Shown here: positions 8,461-18,100 of the stretch, piece by piece
Layout of the letters: each line of letters begins with the position of its first letter
Numbering within the stretch: the first letter of the stretch is position 1
IMG/VR virus record: IMGVR_UViG_3300045825_000197
Span: 1 to 39,941 of that record
DNA from: a virus
Direction: 5' to 3' (one strand)
DNA length: 39,941 bases
Notes under the pieces: generated by a model
Databases searched by the model: none
Told to the model about the DNA's origin: nothing
What the model saw: the letters and a program-made list of their open reading frames with translations, nothing else
Translations under genes and position numbers: made by a program

Positions 8461-9459
8461 TTACGCCACCGCGGAGGTGGCAAACAGACCCATGTCAGGA
8501 GAGACGACGTGCATGTCGTAGGTCTGCTCTGCCTCGATACGGTCGGAGACGATGTGCTCCATCCGGAACTTCTTGACCTTGATGCCCTCGGAGTTGCCAC
8601 CGAGGTAGCCGCTCCAGGTGAAGGTGTAGCCGGCGGCCGGGGTGAGCAGGGACGGCGAGCTGGGCGCGTAGGCGAACAGCACAGCCTTGGGGTCACCGAT
8701 GAACTGGAACGTGTTCAGCGCATCCTGCGCCTTGGCGTCCGGGATCTGCGGGCCCACACTCTGGGTCGCGTAGGTCACGAAGAGCTCGTCGATGTCGAAC
8801 AGCGTGGCGATCAGGTCCTCGGACACGATCCCCTTCTGGGTGTACTTGATCCGGTCGATCAGGTCCGGGTGCTGCTTCAGCGCCTTCATCACATATGCGC
8901 CAAGGACGCAAACGTTCGGGGCGAAGCCGGTCAGCTGGCGGAAGTCGATCTGCCACTGGGCTACGTCACCGATCGGGTCGGAGGACGCCTGGTCCCACTG
9001 GAGGAACTGCTGTCCGGTGGGGGTGGCCGCAACGCCGGTCTTGTTGGTCTGCCATACGCCAGCCTTGAAGTACGCAGATGTCCAGTCGATGTCACGCTTC
9101 AGCAGATGCTGGTTGGTGACGAACTCGGTGGCATCCCGGTCGAGGTTGAAGTTGGAGTCCGCGTTGGCGCGGATCTGGTCGTCGATGTCCTTGTGGACGC
9201 CGTAGACGTGGCAGAAGTACTGGTCCGTGGTCTGCGTCCAGCCGACACCAGGGGTCTCGGTCGAAGGCGCACGCCGCTCAACGTCGGTGCGACGCCAGTC
9301 GGACTTGGAGTACTTCCAGTAGAGGTCACTCTGCTTGGTGACCTTCACCTTGGGGAAGATCTTGTCAGCGATGTAGGAATCGGCTGACTGCATGTATGCA
9401 ACGCTGACGTTGGTCAGCGGGACATTGACATGGAGGTCGGCCTGAGTGGGGCTTGGCAT
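8461..9459 (-). CDS. Major capsid protein
   Basis: 332 residues, ATG with AAGGAG nine bases upstream. It follows scaffold and decoration genes and precedes the connectors. The sequence has the character of an HK97-fold capsid protein of the type with no cleaved delta domain: NVPLTNVSVAYMQSADSYIADKIFPKVKV, a mid-protein region on helix/strand DYIDDQIRAN-like positions, and the A-domain-like segment DIDELFVTYATQSVGPQIPDAK. The C-terminal half contains VLFAYAPSSPSLLTPAAGYTFTWSG, as in many actinophage and other siphovirus capsid proteins of similar size. It would form the icosahedral shell. No cleavage site was identified. Confidence 0.87.
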   Translation of the reverse strand: MPSPTQADLHVNVPLTNVSVAYMQSADSYIADKIFPKVKVTKQSDLYWKYSKSDWRRTDVERRAPSTETPGVGWTQTTDQYFCHVYGVHKDIDDQIRANADSNFNLDRDATEFVTNQHLLKRDIDWTSAYFKAGVWQTNKTGVAATPTGQQFLQWDQASSDPIGDVAQWQIDFRQLTGFAPNVCVLGAYVMKALKQHPDLIDRIKYTQKGIVSEDLIATLFDIDELFVTYATQSVGPQIPDAKAQDALNTFQFIGDPKAVLFAYAPSSPSLLTPAAGYTFTWSGYLGGNSEGIKVKKFRMEHIVSDRIEAEQTYDMHVVSPDMGLFATSAVA

Positions 9460-9480
9460 TTCGTTATCTCCTTCTCAGGC

Positions 9481-9876
9481 TCAGAGCTTGAGAGCCGGGA
9501 CAAGGGAGCCGACGACTGACGACCCCTCCAGAACCATCCATTTGCCTGCCGCGCCGGAAACTCCGCGACCCTGGCTGTCTGGAACAAGGTGCTGGCCATA
9601 GGTGACTGCAGCGCCGATCATGATGTTGGAGACGCCGAAGATGCCGATAGTGCCGGCCATGCCAGCGTTCTGTGGCTTGTTCTGCAGAACGCCGGTCACT
9701 TCGTCACCTGCCGCCGTTGCCAGGCCTACCTTGCGGTCTGCTACCAGCTTCACGAAGCAGTACATCTTGCCGTAGTTCGGGTCGGTGGACCCGGGCATGC
9801 CGGCGATGCCGGTGTAGAACCCCAGAGTTGCGTCAACATCCAGGGTGATGGACTTGAGAGCCTCGTCGTAGGCCAT
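9481..9876 (-). CDS. Capsid decoration/stabilisation protein
   Basis: 131 residues, small and beta-rich with many Gly (GKMYCFVKLVADRKVGLATAAGDEVTGVLQNKP, then GTIGIFGVSNIMIGAAVTYGQHLV). It sits between scaffold and major capsid protein, the standard slot for a head decoration protein, and resembles DUF2190-type capsid proteins, in which a short beta-barrel carries an 'AAGDEVTGVLQN' core. It should bind the outside of the capsid after expansion. It has a good GAGGAG ribosome site. Confidence 0.7.
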   Translation of the reverse strand: MAYDEALKSITLDVDATLGFYTGIAGMPGSTDPNYGKMYCFVKLVADRKVGLATAAGDEVTGVLQNKPQNAGMAGTIGIFGVSNIMIGAAVTYGQHLVPDSQGRGVSGAAGKWMVLEGSSVVGSLVPALKL

Positions 9877-9891
9877 TGGTTATCTCACTCC

Positions 9892-10728
9892 TCAGCGGTT
9901 GTTGCGCTGGTCGGCCTCGTACGCGTCATACGCGTCGGGGTTGGCTGAGAACAGAGCCGTGACGGCCTGCTCCTGGGACAGGCTTGAACCTGACTTGACG
10001 ACAACCTCGCCTGCTGCGGCGAAGACCTCGGAGAGCGCGCTGCCCTCGTAGGTGCCGGAGTAGCCGATCTCGTCGAAGTAGGCCTTGTTGATCGTGCCCA
10101 TCGAGGAGAACAGCCGGTCAAGGGTCTCCAGGTCCTGCTGAGGCAGCGTCTGGGAAGCGCGGTGCATGATGCCCGCGATCTCCTCTGGGTCTACCGGAAG
10201 GTCGTAGCTCTTGGCGAGCTCGCTGAACCCTGAGGCCTCGCGGTCCTCCAGGATGCCGGCGACCACGTCTTCAAGCTCCTCGTTGCGCTTGGAGACCTCT
10301 TGGATGGTGTCCATGGCCTTGGCGATGACCTCGTTGCGGTCCTCGTCGGTGAACGCCTTTGACAGCGACTCCATCACCTGGTCTCCAAGAGATGCGCTTG
10401 CTGTCCTTCGCTTGCTCACCGGTGCTCCGTTCTTCCCCACTGCCTGCTGGAGCTCCTGCTCCTGGTCGTTATCGTAGGCCTCGTCGCCCTCGACGGAATC
10501 ATCCGACTCGTCCACCAGGAAAACAAACTCGTTGCCGGTCTCGTCATAGACGAAGTCACCTGGCTCGAGCTCTCCTTCATCGACCTCAACGCCTGAAGCG
10601 TCATAGACAGCCATTACGTCCTCCTGACGTTTTGCGATGGCAACTTTTCCATATTGGTTTGCTGGCCGGTCAACAAGGGATACCTCGTCGATCTCCAAAC
10701 CTGAAAGCCTGTTGATCTTGCGTCCCAT
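9892..10728 (-). CDS. Capsid scaffolding protein with XkdF-like N-terminus
   Basis: 278 residues, very acidic and helical. The N-terminus reads LSGLEIDEVSLVDRPANQYGK, the 'EVSLVDxPAN' signature that normally ends the XkdF/prohead protease domain. The middle is a run of Asp/Glu and predicted coiled coil (about 108-165, DQVMESLSKAF...VSKRNEELEDVVAGILEDREAS), as expected for a scaffold. The gene precedes decoration and capsid genes. In relatives, protease and scaffold are often one polyprotein; here the protease (13959-15194) is a separate gene four genes upstream, so the signature may be a remnant of a split or a protease-recognised segment. Confidence 0.72.
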   Translation of the reverse strand: MGRKINRLSGLEIDEVSLVDRPANQYGKVAIAKRQEDVMAVYDASGVEVDEGELEPGDFVYDETGNEFVFLVDESDDSVEGDEAYDNDQEQELQQAVGKNGAPVSKRRTASASLGDQVMESLSKAFTDEDRNEVIAKAMDTIQEVSKRNEELEDVVAGILEDREASGFSELAKSYDLPVDPEEIAGIMHRASQTLPQQDLETLDRLFSSMGTINKAYFDEIGYSGTYEGSALSEVFAAAGEVVVKSGSSLSQEQAVTALFSANPDAYDAYEADQRNNR

Positions 10729-10787
10729 ACTGACCTCATCTTGGTTGTTCTCATACTCTCACGGTGCTTTTTGAGCGAGACACGCCG

Positions 10788-11711
10788 TTAGTACATCCGC
10801 TCACCTCGGCTAGGGCCGGACGGCATGTTGGAGTTGCGCGCCAGCAGCCCTGCACCGCCGGCAGCTCCTGCACCGCCAGCACTCCAGGCAATCTTCTTCT
10901 TGTTCTTCTCGGCCCACTGGGCAGGCTTGCTGAGCAGAGCGTTCTCGGCATGCTGGCCGAGCTTGGTCTCCGTCATCGGCTTGTGCAGTCCCTGGACCAT
11001 GTTCATCCGGGATGACCTGCTCACCACCGACTTGATAGCAGCAGGCGCAGCCTTGTGCAGGCTGTACAGCCCGTGCTGTCCGCCGCTCTTGGGGCCGGTG
11101 AAGCGCTGGAGCTCCTGGCGACGTGGCCTGGCGCCCGGTCCTTTGATGTGAACCAGCTTGTTGGCATGGCTGATGTGAGCGCCGGTTGGCACCAGCGCGC
11201 TCAGCCGCTCTGACCTGGGTACTGGCAACGCCACCGGGTAGGCCTTGCCGAAGACAACGACCTCCTCGAAGGGGTTGACCAGCGATGCAGCCTTGAGTCC
11301 GTACACGCCGTCCTCCTCCTGTCGTTTCTTCTTGTTGTGCAAGTATGCAACTGTTCCTGCGGTTGCCCCGGTAGCGGCGAGTATTCCCGCACCTACCTTG
11401 GTCTTGGTCTTGAACTTGTGTGGTCCTTTGACAGCCGCTGCTGCGGCCGGGGCTGCTGCAGCAGCTGGTGCCGCTGCTGGCGCTGCAGTCTTGGCAGGGC
11501 CGGCAGTAATCGCCTTCATCTGGGCCTGAGCCTTTGCCTCGACCACCGGTGCCAACTGCTCCTTGACACCAGGCTGGGCCAGAGACTTCAGGTCCCGTGT
11601 CCTCTGACGCTCGGTGTTCATTGCTCTCTTGCCGCGGGCCTGTGCTGCCTTGTTGCGTCGCGGCTTGGACGAGTTGGCCATCCATACCCCGGCCTTGGTT
11701 ACCTCGCTCAT
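10788..11711 (-). CDS. Basic Gly/Ala-rich putative virion protein 1
   Basis: 307 residues, not recognised. ATGA overlap with the upstream gene. From the N-terminus: a very basic head (SKPRRNKAAQARGKRA), an Ala/Pro linker (about residues 73-95), a hydrophobic Gly/Ala segment (VGAGILAATGATAGTVAYL, about 106-124) followed by a KKKRQEE stop-transfer-like cluster, a mixed region, and a second Gly/Ala segment near the end (IAWSAGGAGAAGGAGLLA, about 276-293). This layout suggests a protein that can insert into membranes or pack helices through glycine zippers. It is the last gene of a series with the same character, just before the scaffold gene. Confidence 0.7.
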   Translation of the reverse strand: MSEVTKAGVWMANSSKPRRNKAAQARGKRAMNTERQRTRDLKSLAQPGVKEQLAPVVEAKAQAQMKAITAGPAKTAAPAAAPAAAAAPAAAAAVKGPHKFKTKTKVGAGILAATGATAGTVAYLHNKKKRQEEDGVYGLKAASLVNPFEEVVVFGKAYPVALPVPRSERLSALVPTGAHISHANKLVHIKGPGARPRRQELQRFTGPKSGGQHGLYSLHKAAPAAIKSVVSRSSRMNMVQGLHKPMTETKLGQHAENALLSKPAQWAEKNKKKIAWSAGGAGAAGGAGLLARNSNMPSGPSRGERMY

Positions 11712-12496
11712 GACCAGGCCTTTCCGCGGGCATGCGTGCTGTTGTACTCCTCAGCACCGCCTACTCCCATAGCAGCGGTTCCACCACCGATCTCTGCAAG
11801 GTGACGACGGGTTGCCGCTATCGTCTTGTCCTTCTTGCCGTTCGGGTGCTTGATCGCGCCTCGCACAGCCTTGGTGTGCTTGGCCGCGCCCTTGAGCCCT
11901 ATGCCTACGCCGATCGCGCCTGCCCCGATAGCGCCTGCCTGGAACATCCCGGACCTGCGCTGCCGGTTGTTCTCCGGGTCGTAGTAGCGGTCAGCCTTGT
12001 CAACGCTGATCTTGTCGGCTGCACGGTCCCTGCCGGTGGCAACCAGGTGCCCAGCCTGGTTTCGCTTGTCGCTGACGTAGCCCTTGGCCCCGCCTGGGTA
12101 GTTGCCTAGCTTGGTGCCGGCATATGACCCGCCGGCCGCGCCGGCAAGTCCGACTCCCGCCGCTACGCCAACCACCCGCTTGCCGTGGTGGCGCACCATC
12201 TGGGCGACCTCTGGCTCGATCTTCTTGGCTGCTTTTTCGCCGACCCGGTGACGCAGCGCCTCTGTCTTGGCACCCGGCTTGCGCAGCTCGGCTAGCTTGG
12301 CCTGTGCCGCACGGCCCTTGTCGGCAGCCTTCTTGGACCCGGCCTCGACCTTGCCGGCCAGCGTGGCTGCCCTGGTCAGGCCATGGTCGATCTTGTCCCA
12401 GGCACCCTTGCTTACCGGGACCTGTGAACGCTTGGAAAGCTCGGACTTCTCATCGACGATGCGTCTGCCATGGCCGCCGTTCACCAGTGCGCTCAT
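11708..12496 (-). CDS. Basic Gly/Ala-rich putative virion protein 2
   Basis: 262 residues, not recognised. Strongly basic, helical N-terminal third (KIDHGLTRAATLAGKVEAGSKKAADKGRAAQAKL), then a glycine-zipper-like segment (VVGVAAGVGLAGAAGGSYAG, about 107-126), a soluble basic stretch with YYDPENNRQRR, and a second segment (GMFQAGAIGAGAIGVGIGLKG, about 183-203). A third, weaker Gly/Ala run is near the end (EIGGGTAAMGVGGAEEY). Overlaps both neighbours by ATGA, so its dose should match theirs. Likely a virion or ejection component by context; no enzymatic motif was seen. Confidence 0.7.
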   Translation of the reverse strand: MSALVNGGHGRRIVDEKSELSKRSQVPVSKGAWDKIDHGLTRAATLAGKVEAGSKKAADKGRAAQAKLAELRKPGAKTEALRHRVGEKAAKKIEPEVAQMVRHHGKRVVGVAAGVGLAGAAGGSYAGTKLGNYPGGAKGYVSDKRNQAGHLVATGRDRAADKISVDKADRYYDPENNRQRRSGMFQAGAIGAGAIGVGIGLKGAAKHTKAVRGAIKHPNGKKDKTIAATRRHLAEIGGGTAAMGVGGAEEYNSTHARGKAWS

Positions 12497-13959
12497 TGGT
12501 TCACTCCAGGGTGAATGTTGATCTTCAGGTTCACAGGTGAGTAGCCGGATCTGCCCTGGTTACGAGCATGTCCTAGCAACAGCATGCCAGTTGTCGTGGC
12601 AACTGCCGGACGAATCGCCGCAGGCACCTTGTTGACGGCCGCGTTGACCGCTCTGACCTGGCGCATCTGACGCTCACCACGGGCAGTACCTCGAGCCAGT
12701 GCTCCGTATGCGCTCTGGGCCAGCCGGATCGCATCAGCAGTGGTCCTTGCGTCCTTGCTGGTGGCCCGCTTCAGGCCAAGCCCAAGTGCGCGTCCGAGCA
12801 TCGGGGAACGTCCCAGCCCGAAGCCGACCAGACCAAGTCCTGCTCCGGCGGTAAGGATGCGCCGGCCGGTGTGCTGACGCTGCTGGACGAACAGGGCCTT
12901 TTCCAGTGGTACAGCAGACTCACGCGCCCAGGCCTTCGTAGCCTTCCGCTGCTGGTGCTTCTGCGCGGCGCCGATGGTGGCCAGGCCTCCGGCCACTCCT
13001 ACCGCACCGGTGGCAAGGCTGCCGGTGGTCCCGGTGTGGGTCCACGACAAGGTCCGCTTCATCTTGGCGCCTGGCAGGTCGGTGGGCATGTTCCGGAAGA
13101 ACTTCCGGTAGCGCTGGTCGCCGATCTCTGCGTTCTTCGGAAGCTGGTGCTTGGGCGAGTTCTCCCGGTAGTCCTTCAGCCTGGCCTTCAGCTTCGGGTC
13201 TGCCTCGATCTTGGTCTTGGCCTTTTTGTCCCAGTGCTTGATGTTGCCAGCCATGTGATAGCCGGCTCCGGTGGCAGCTCCACCGGCAATACCAACGTCA
13301 GCGTCATGGTGGGTGACCGTGTCAAGCTTCTCCACCGGTGCCTTGTTCGGCTGTGCGCTGGACCTGATGCCGTACCAGAGGGCTGGCACTGCCACTGCTG
13401 CGCCAGCACCGCGAAGCCTGCCCTTGCCGGTCTCTCCGATGATCTTCTTGGCCTGTTTTACCTTCAGGTTGCTGACGACCCGTTCCTTGTTCTGGACCAG
13501 CTCCTGAGCATGGGCCTTGACCTTGGCCTTGTGCTCCAGGCTGGTGTACTGGGTCTGGTTGCCAGGTGGCACTCCACCATTGCGCCGGTCGCGTGCTCCT
13601 TGCCTACCGCCAGCCGGGTGAACATAATCCTTCTTGGGACCGTTTCCCCCGCTTTTCTGGCCCTGGTACGGCGTCTTGTGAGGTGACGGCTTGGTTGCTA
13701 CGTAGTTGTTGGTGGCACCCTTGGGCATCTTGTCCCGAGGATCGGCAGCAGGCATCCCGGCCCTGGTGAACCCGTACGGCTTGGAGGCGGTAGTGATCTT
13801 CTTGTCGTAGTGCCGCTCATGGATCGCGTTGATCCGGTCGCCAAGAGGGTGGGCCGCCGTGCCGACATAGGCAGCTCCGGCACCAACAGCAGTCAGGCCG
13901 TACGACCCATGGCTGTCCCGAACTATCGGCTTGCCGTTGCTGTCCCGGTTGAAGGCCAT
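12493..13959 (-). CDS. Basic multi-glycine-zipper putative virion protein 3
   Basis: 488 residues, not recognised. The first 160 residues are polar and rich in Pro, Gly, Lys and Asn, probably disordered. At least five Gly/Ala hydrophobic segments follow or precede Lys/Arg-rich loops: YGLTAVGAGAAYVGTAA (about 20), GAGAAVAVPALWYGI (about 185), VGIAGGAATGAGYHMAG (about 222), SLATGAVGVAGGLATIGAA (about 317) and ILTAGAGLGLVGFGLG (about 370). The pattern of short Gly-rich helices between basic loops is like phage proteins that enter the host membrane with the DNA. It overlaps its upstream neighbour by TGATG and the downstream one by ATGA. Confidence 0.7.
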   Translation of the reverse strand: MAFNRDSNGKPIVRDSHGSYGLTAVGAGAAYVGTAAHPLGDRINAIHERHYDKKITTASKPYGFTRAGMPAADPRDKMPKGATNNYVATKPSPHKTPYQGQKSGGNGPKKDYVHPAGGRQGARDRRNGGVPPGNQTQYTSLEHKAKVKAHAQELVQNKERVVSNLKVKQAKKIIGETGKGRLRGAGAAVAVPALWYGIRSSAQPNKAPVEKLDTVTHHDADVGIAGGAATGAGYHMAGNIKHWDKKAKTKIEADPKLKARLKDYRENSPKHQLPKNAEIGDQRYRKFFRNMPTDLPGAKMKRTLSWTHTGTTGSLATGAVGVAGGLATIGAAQKHQQRKATKAWARESAVPLEKALFVQQRQHTGRRILTAGAGLGLVGFGLGRSPMLGRALGLGLKRATSKDARTTADAIRLAQSAYGALARGTARGERQMRQVRAVNAAVNKVPAAIRPAVATTTGMLLLGHARNQGRSGYSPVNLKINIHPGVNQ

Positions 13960-15194
13960 CAGTAGCCCATCAGCTCATCAACATCCTGGGACTTGCGCAT
14001 GCCCTTGCCATGGATGCTGAACCCGCCACGGCCGCCGCCAGCCTCACCCTTGCGTACCAGAGACCACTCGTTCTCGTCGTGGATCTTCATGCCGATCCAC
14101 CAGCCGCGGTTGAAGTCCTGCGGCAGGCCCATCTTGGCTACCTTGTCATCGGTGAAGACCATCGACTCGACGATGTCTGCCACCTTGACCGGCCGGTCGA
14201 ACGGGTCTCGGGTGTGCATGGCCCCGCCGACCCGGGACTTCAGCATGTACTCGTACGCCGCGTCCTCCAGGTCAGCGGTGTCGATGTAGTCGCCCTGCTT
14301 GTCGACTACCGGCTGTCCGTTGAACTTGGACACCGAGGCCCATCCGAATGCCAGGTGCTTGTCGTCGTCGAACTTGGAGAAGGTGCCCACCCACTCGATG
14401 TCAGAGGCATCCTTCTTGACCGCGGCTGGCTTTGCCGCAGCCGGCTTGGCCGTAGTAGGCATGGCCTTGCCCTTGGCCGCCGCAGGACCTGCTGCCTGTG
14501 CTGCTCCGGCAGGTGCCCCAGGCAGTGGCTCGGTGGCTACCTGTCCGGTGGCCTGCAGCTTGCCGGCGATGTTGCCGCCCTGCTTCTTGGTACCGGCTAC
14601 CACGTCCTTGAAGTCAGGCAGCAGCCCGGTGGTCAGCGGCTTGAAGGCAGCCGCCTTGGTCCCGAGCTGTCGTCCGGTTGGCTTGAGCTTCTTCTTGTCG
14701 AGCTGGGAGAGGGTGCCTCCGATAGCAACATCACCGACGTTGTTCAGCGTGTGCAGCCCGAGAGCTCCCATCGCCAGCCCTGCGCCGACTTTGCCCTTCT
14801 TGGCAGACAGACGCATCCCCTTTGGCATGGACTCGGTGAGCTTCTCGCCGGTGGCGTACAGCTTATTGGCCAGCTTGCCGGCATCTTTGCCCTGCAGCCG
14901 CGGGTCGTGCATGGCGCTGCCCAGCGCAACCGTGCCAGATCCGATGCCGACAGCGTTGGAGGACCGCTCGAAGATCCCGCGCGCCTTGGAGCGCTGGCCC
15001 TGGGCATGCACGTCAGCCTGGTCAGGGCTGATCTTGACCACGGTCTCCCAGATCACGTCAGGGTCAACCGAGTCCCCGTAGAGGGTCTTGCAGAGCGTGA
15101 CGAACTCAGGGGTAGCACCTGCGCGGATGATGTCTGATCTGGCTGCCATGTGGCTCATCTTCTCACTCGATGGTTGGAGCATACGTGTAGACAC
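13959..15194 (-). CDS. XkdF-like phage serine protease (capsid maturation protease) with a Gly/Ala-rich N-terminal domain
   Basis: 411 residues. The GTG at 15194 has AAGGA six bases upstream and is preferred over later ATGs. The C-terminal region (about 280-405) has the features of the XkdF-like putative serine protease family (Peptidase_S78_2): LAFGWASVSKF, QGDYIDTADLEDAAYEYML, then a likely catalytic His in GGAMHTRD (H327), VADIVESMVFTDD, GWWIGMKIHDENEWSLVRKGE, and FSIHGKG with a likely catalytic Ser (S393). The family cleaves scaffold and prohead proteins. The N-terminal 270 residues are unusual for the family, with two Gly/Ala hydrophobic segments (about 82-96 and 137-161) and an Ala/Pro linker (about 225-265). 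This links the protease to the surrounding glycine-zipper proteins. Confidence 0.78.
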   Translation of the reverse strand: MSTRMLQPSSEKMSHMAARSDIIRAGATPEFVTLCKTLYGDSVDPDVIWETVVKISPDQADVHAQGQRSKARGIFERSSNAVGIGSGTVALGSAMHDPRLQGKDAGKLANKLYATGEKLTESMPKGMRLSAKKGKVGAGLAMGALGLHTLNNVGDVAIGGTLSQLDKKKLKPTGRQLGTKAAAFKPLTTGLLPDFKDVVAGTKKQGGNIAGKLQATGQVATEPLPGAPAGAAQAAGPAAAKGKAMPTTAKPAAAKPAAVKKDASDIEWVGTFSKFDDDKHLAFGWASVSKFNGQPVVDKQGDYIDTADLEDAAYEYMLKSRVGGAMHTRDPFDRPVKVADIVESMVFTDDKVAKMGLPQDFNRGWWIGMKIHDENEWSLVRKGEAGGGRGGFSIHGKGMRKSQDVDELMGY

Positions 15195-15196
15195 GA

Positions 15197-18100
15197 TCAG
15201 TCCTTGGAATAGAGCGGGTTTTCCATGCTGTACTGCTGGTAGAGCGCCCTGTAATGCCGCACGTCGTTGTGCGAGTCCTGGGCAGACCAGCCGGACTCGT
15301 CGTCAATGTCAACCGCGTCCCTAGTACTGGCGATATCTACCAGCTTGTACTTGTTCTGCCACTCCAGGGACAGTGGCCTGTCGATGTTGACCGGGATGTT
15401 CCGCTGCATCTGGATGATGACAAGAGGGTCGATCGGCTTGGTGGCGTTGCCCTTCAGCTTCCAGGTGATGAAGTCCTCTTCGCCAGGAAGAAGGTGATGG
15501 TCCTCGTCCATGGCAACCATCTTGAAGTAGGACATGTCAGGATGCTGATGCTTGATCTTCTTGATCATCCCGGCCAGCTTGATGTCGTCCTCGCCCTCGT
15601 TCGGGCCGATCCTGGTCTTGATGGTGCCAAGGTCGTCCAGGCCGTTCGCCTCGGCCTGCTGCTGGATCAGCCTCTTCATGGCTGTCAGCGCCTCGTCAGA
15701 GCTGTACGTGTTCATCTCGAGCAGCTCTGTAGCAGCACCAGAGTGCAGCCTTCCGTTCTTCAGCCTTGCCGGGTCGTAGCCGATGATCTGACCTGCTACC
15801 TGGCCGTCGACTATCGCGTTGAACTGCTTCTGGGTCATCACCTTGTAGTCGCTGTAGTCGTCCAGCACGTTGTGGACTGCAGGCTCGTTGTGAGTGCGCT
15901 CTGCATCTGGCGGCTCTTCCCTGAGCCTGCGAGCCACCGCAGCTCGCACCGCCTTGATCCGCTCCGGGCGACTGCGGGCTACCGGGGAGCGCAGTACAGG
16001 CTCACGGCTGGTGACAGTTCCAAGGGTTGTGTCGAACAGGAACATCTCCCGGTCGGCAACAGCAGCGGCTTCACGCTGGTTCCTGGCTGAGACAGCAGCA
16101 CGCATCTTGGACTGCTTGGAACGCAGGTCCTGTCCTCGCCTCTGCCGGGAGGCCCGCATCTGACGTGGTGTCTTGCCTGCCCCTCCGGCTGCAGCAGACG
16201 GGGAGACCAGCGTCAGCCGGCGAGACTTGTCTGCGAACTGGCCCTCGTCGTCGCGCGGATGCTCCTGGTTGAAGTGCAGCCGGTCGATAGGCGCCAGTGC
16301 CAGTGCTGACTTCTTGAACGGCTTGAACTCATCAAGGCTGCCCCGGCCAAGACCAGTGCTTGCCTGGATCTGCGCCGCCTCCTCCTCGCTGACAGGCTCG
16401 ATCTCGTAGCTGTTGACGAACACCGATCGCTTCTGGTCGTAGTAGCGACCAACTGGGGTCGACTTGTACATCTGGTCAGGGTCGTAGTCGTAGACAGCCT
16501 CTGCGCCGGCATTACCTGCACCCCGCTCACCGCTCTCGTCACTGCTTACCCTGGCTCGTACGCCATGGGTGATGAAGAACTCGCCGATTGTCGGCTTGGG
16601 TCTGGGACGATCCCTGTTCTGCTCATTCCAGACATCCCTGCGGACATGCACCACGAGCGATATGGAGTCGTCGGAGTAGTCCTGAAGCTTGTTCCTCTCA
16701 ATATTGATCAGCTCGTTATAGTCGATGTTGCCGTCAGGACCCTCTGCCATCGACTCTGCTATCGACTCTTGCAGCTCCTCCTCGCTAGCGGCATGGTAGA
16801 TGTCCTCGTCGTCATAGGACTGTACGAGTGGCTGGTCCTCCTCAGGTATCTCTGTGTCGCCGTATACAGCCAGATGGGCAGCCCTGGCCATGTGCTCACG
16901 CACACCTACCGCGTTGCTGGTCGGGTCGTCGTCTGCGGTGGACCAGTCAGCATCCATCGCCGCACGCTTCAGCTCGTACATCCGGAACAGCCGCACGTCC
17001 TGGCGTCCTGGCATCCTGGTCCTGATATGCGTCTCGTCATCTGCTGAGGTGTAGAACACCCGCGGATCAGGTAGCTCGTCATAGTGGCCGTACCCTGTGT
17101 GCGACATGCGTAGGGCATTGTCAGCATTCGGGTCATCCGGCTCACTCGGTGCTGGCGGGGCCTCGGGGTTCTTCTTTCGGTATTCCTTGACCGAAGCTGC
17201 ACGCGCTGCGGCTACTCGCGTAGCACTGCGACGGGCTACTGCCCGCCTCTTTACCGGCGTTCTGGCAACTGGCTCGGTGACAAACCCTTCAGACCTGGAT
17301 GCTGCTGCTTTTGCCTCGGCCTCCTTCGCTCTGACGACTCTGGCTTTGTTTGCCGCGGCTACCCGTGCACGCTGTTCCTTGCTGCGGTTGGTTCGCCTGA
17401 TCCTCCCAGCCCTGGCACTACGTCCAGACTGCTCCTTCGGCTGCTCAGGGTCTGCTTCCTGGTGAACGCCGGCAACGTTGCTCGGGGCAGCCTGGCCACC
17501 CATGCCCTTCCACTCGCGCAGCTGGGCCAGGATGTTCGGCTGCACCACAGCACCTGGGATCGCTCGCGGCCGATCCGGTGCGTTGGTCCAGCGACCATCG
17601 GCAGTACGAGGGTGGTCTTCCTCCTCGTACTCGTAGTCAGGCTCCCGGGCAGCGGCAAGCGCGGCCTTGGCAACATCAGTATTGGCGACCTCTAGCTCGA
17701 CGGTCTTGGAGACAAAGGTCAGCAGCGCCCTGTCCGCCGCGTCGGTCAGAATGAGAGGATTCGTCTTCGGGTCGATAGCAAGAGAGACATAACGTCCCAT
17801 CTCTTTGCCCGGAACGCCGAAGACTGCAGCTGCTCGAGATGCCGCAACTGAAGGGCTAACGCCTTTGGACACAGCTGTCCGGTAGACATGCAACGCTCCC
17901 TGCTCGGCATCGTCGAAGAAGTCACGCACAAACAGTCCGGCATAGCCAGCCTCCATCGAGTGAGCAGCTGCATCTACCACCAGTCCGGCAACTGCCGCTC
18001 TGGCCGAGCCGAGAGTGCTCACCAGTCCCATCTCTGACGGCACCGCTCCCTTAGAGACTATCCCGCAGGCAGCAGCACCAGCACGGTGAGCGGCCAGCAG

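Noticed and set aside
10810-11757. A 315-residue minus-strand frame in the Gly/Ala-rich block, in another frame
   Set aside because: It overlaps the coupled 307-residue gene almost fully; its composition (Arg/Gly/Cys/Gln) is that of a shifted frame of Ala/Lys-rich coding DNA.
14010-15137. A 375-residue plus-strand frame opposite the XkdF-like protease gene
   Set aside because: Antisense shadow; the minus frame has family motifs and coupled start and stop.
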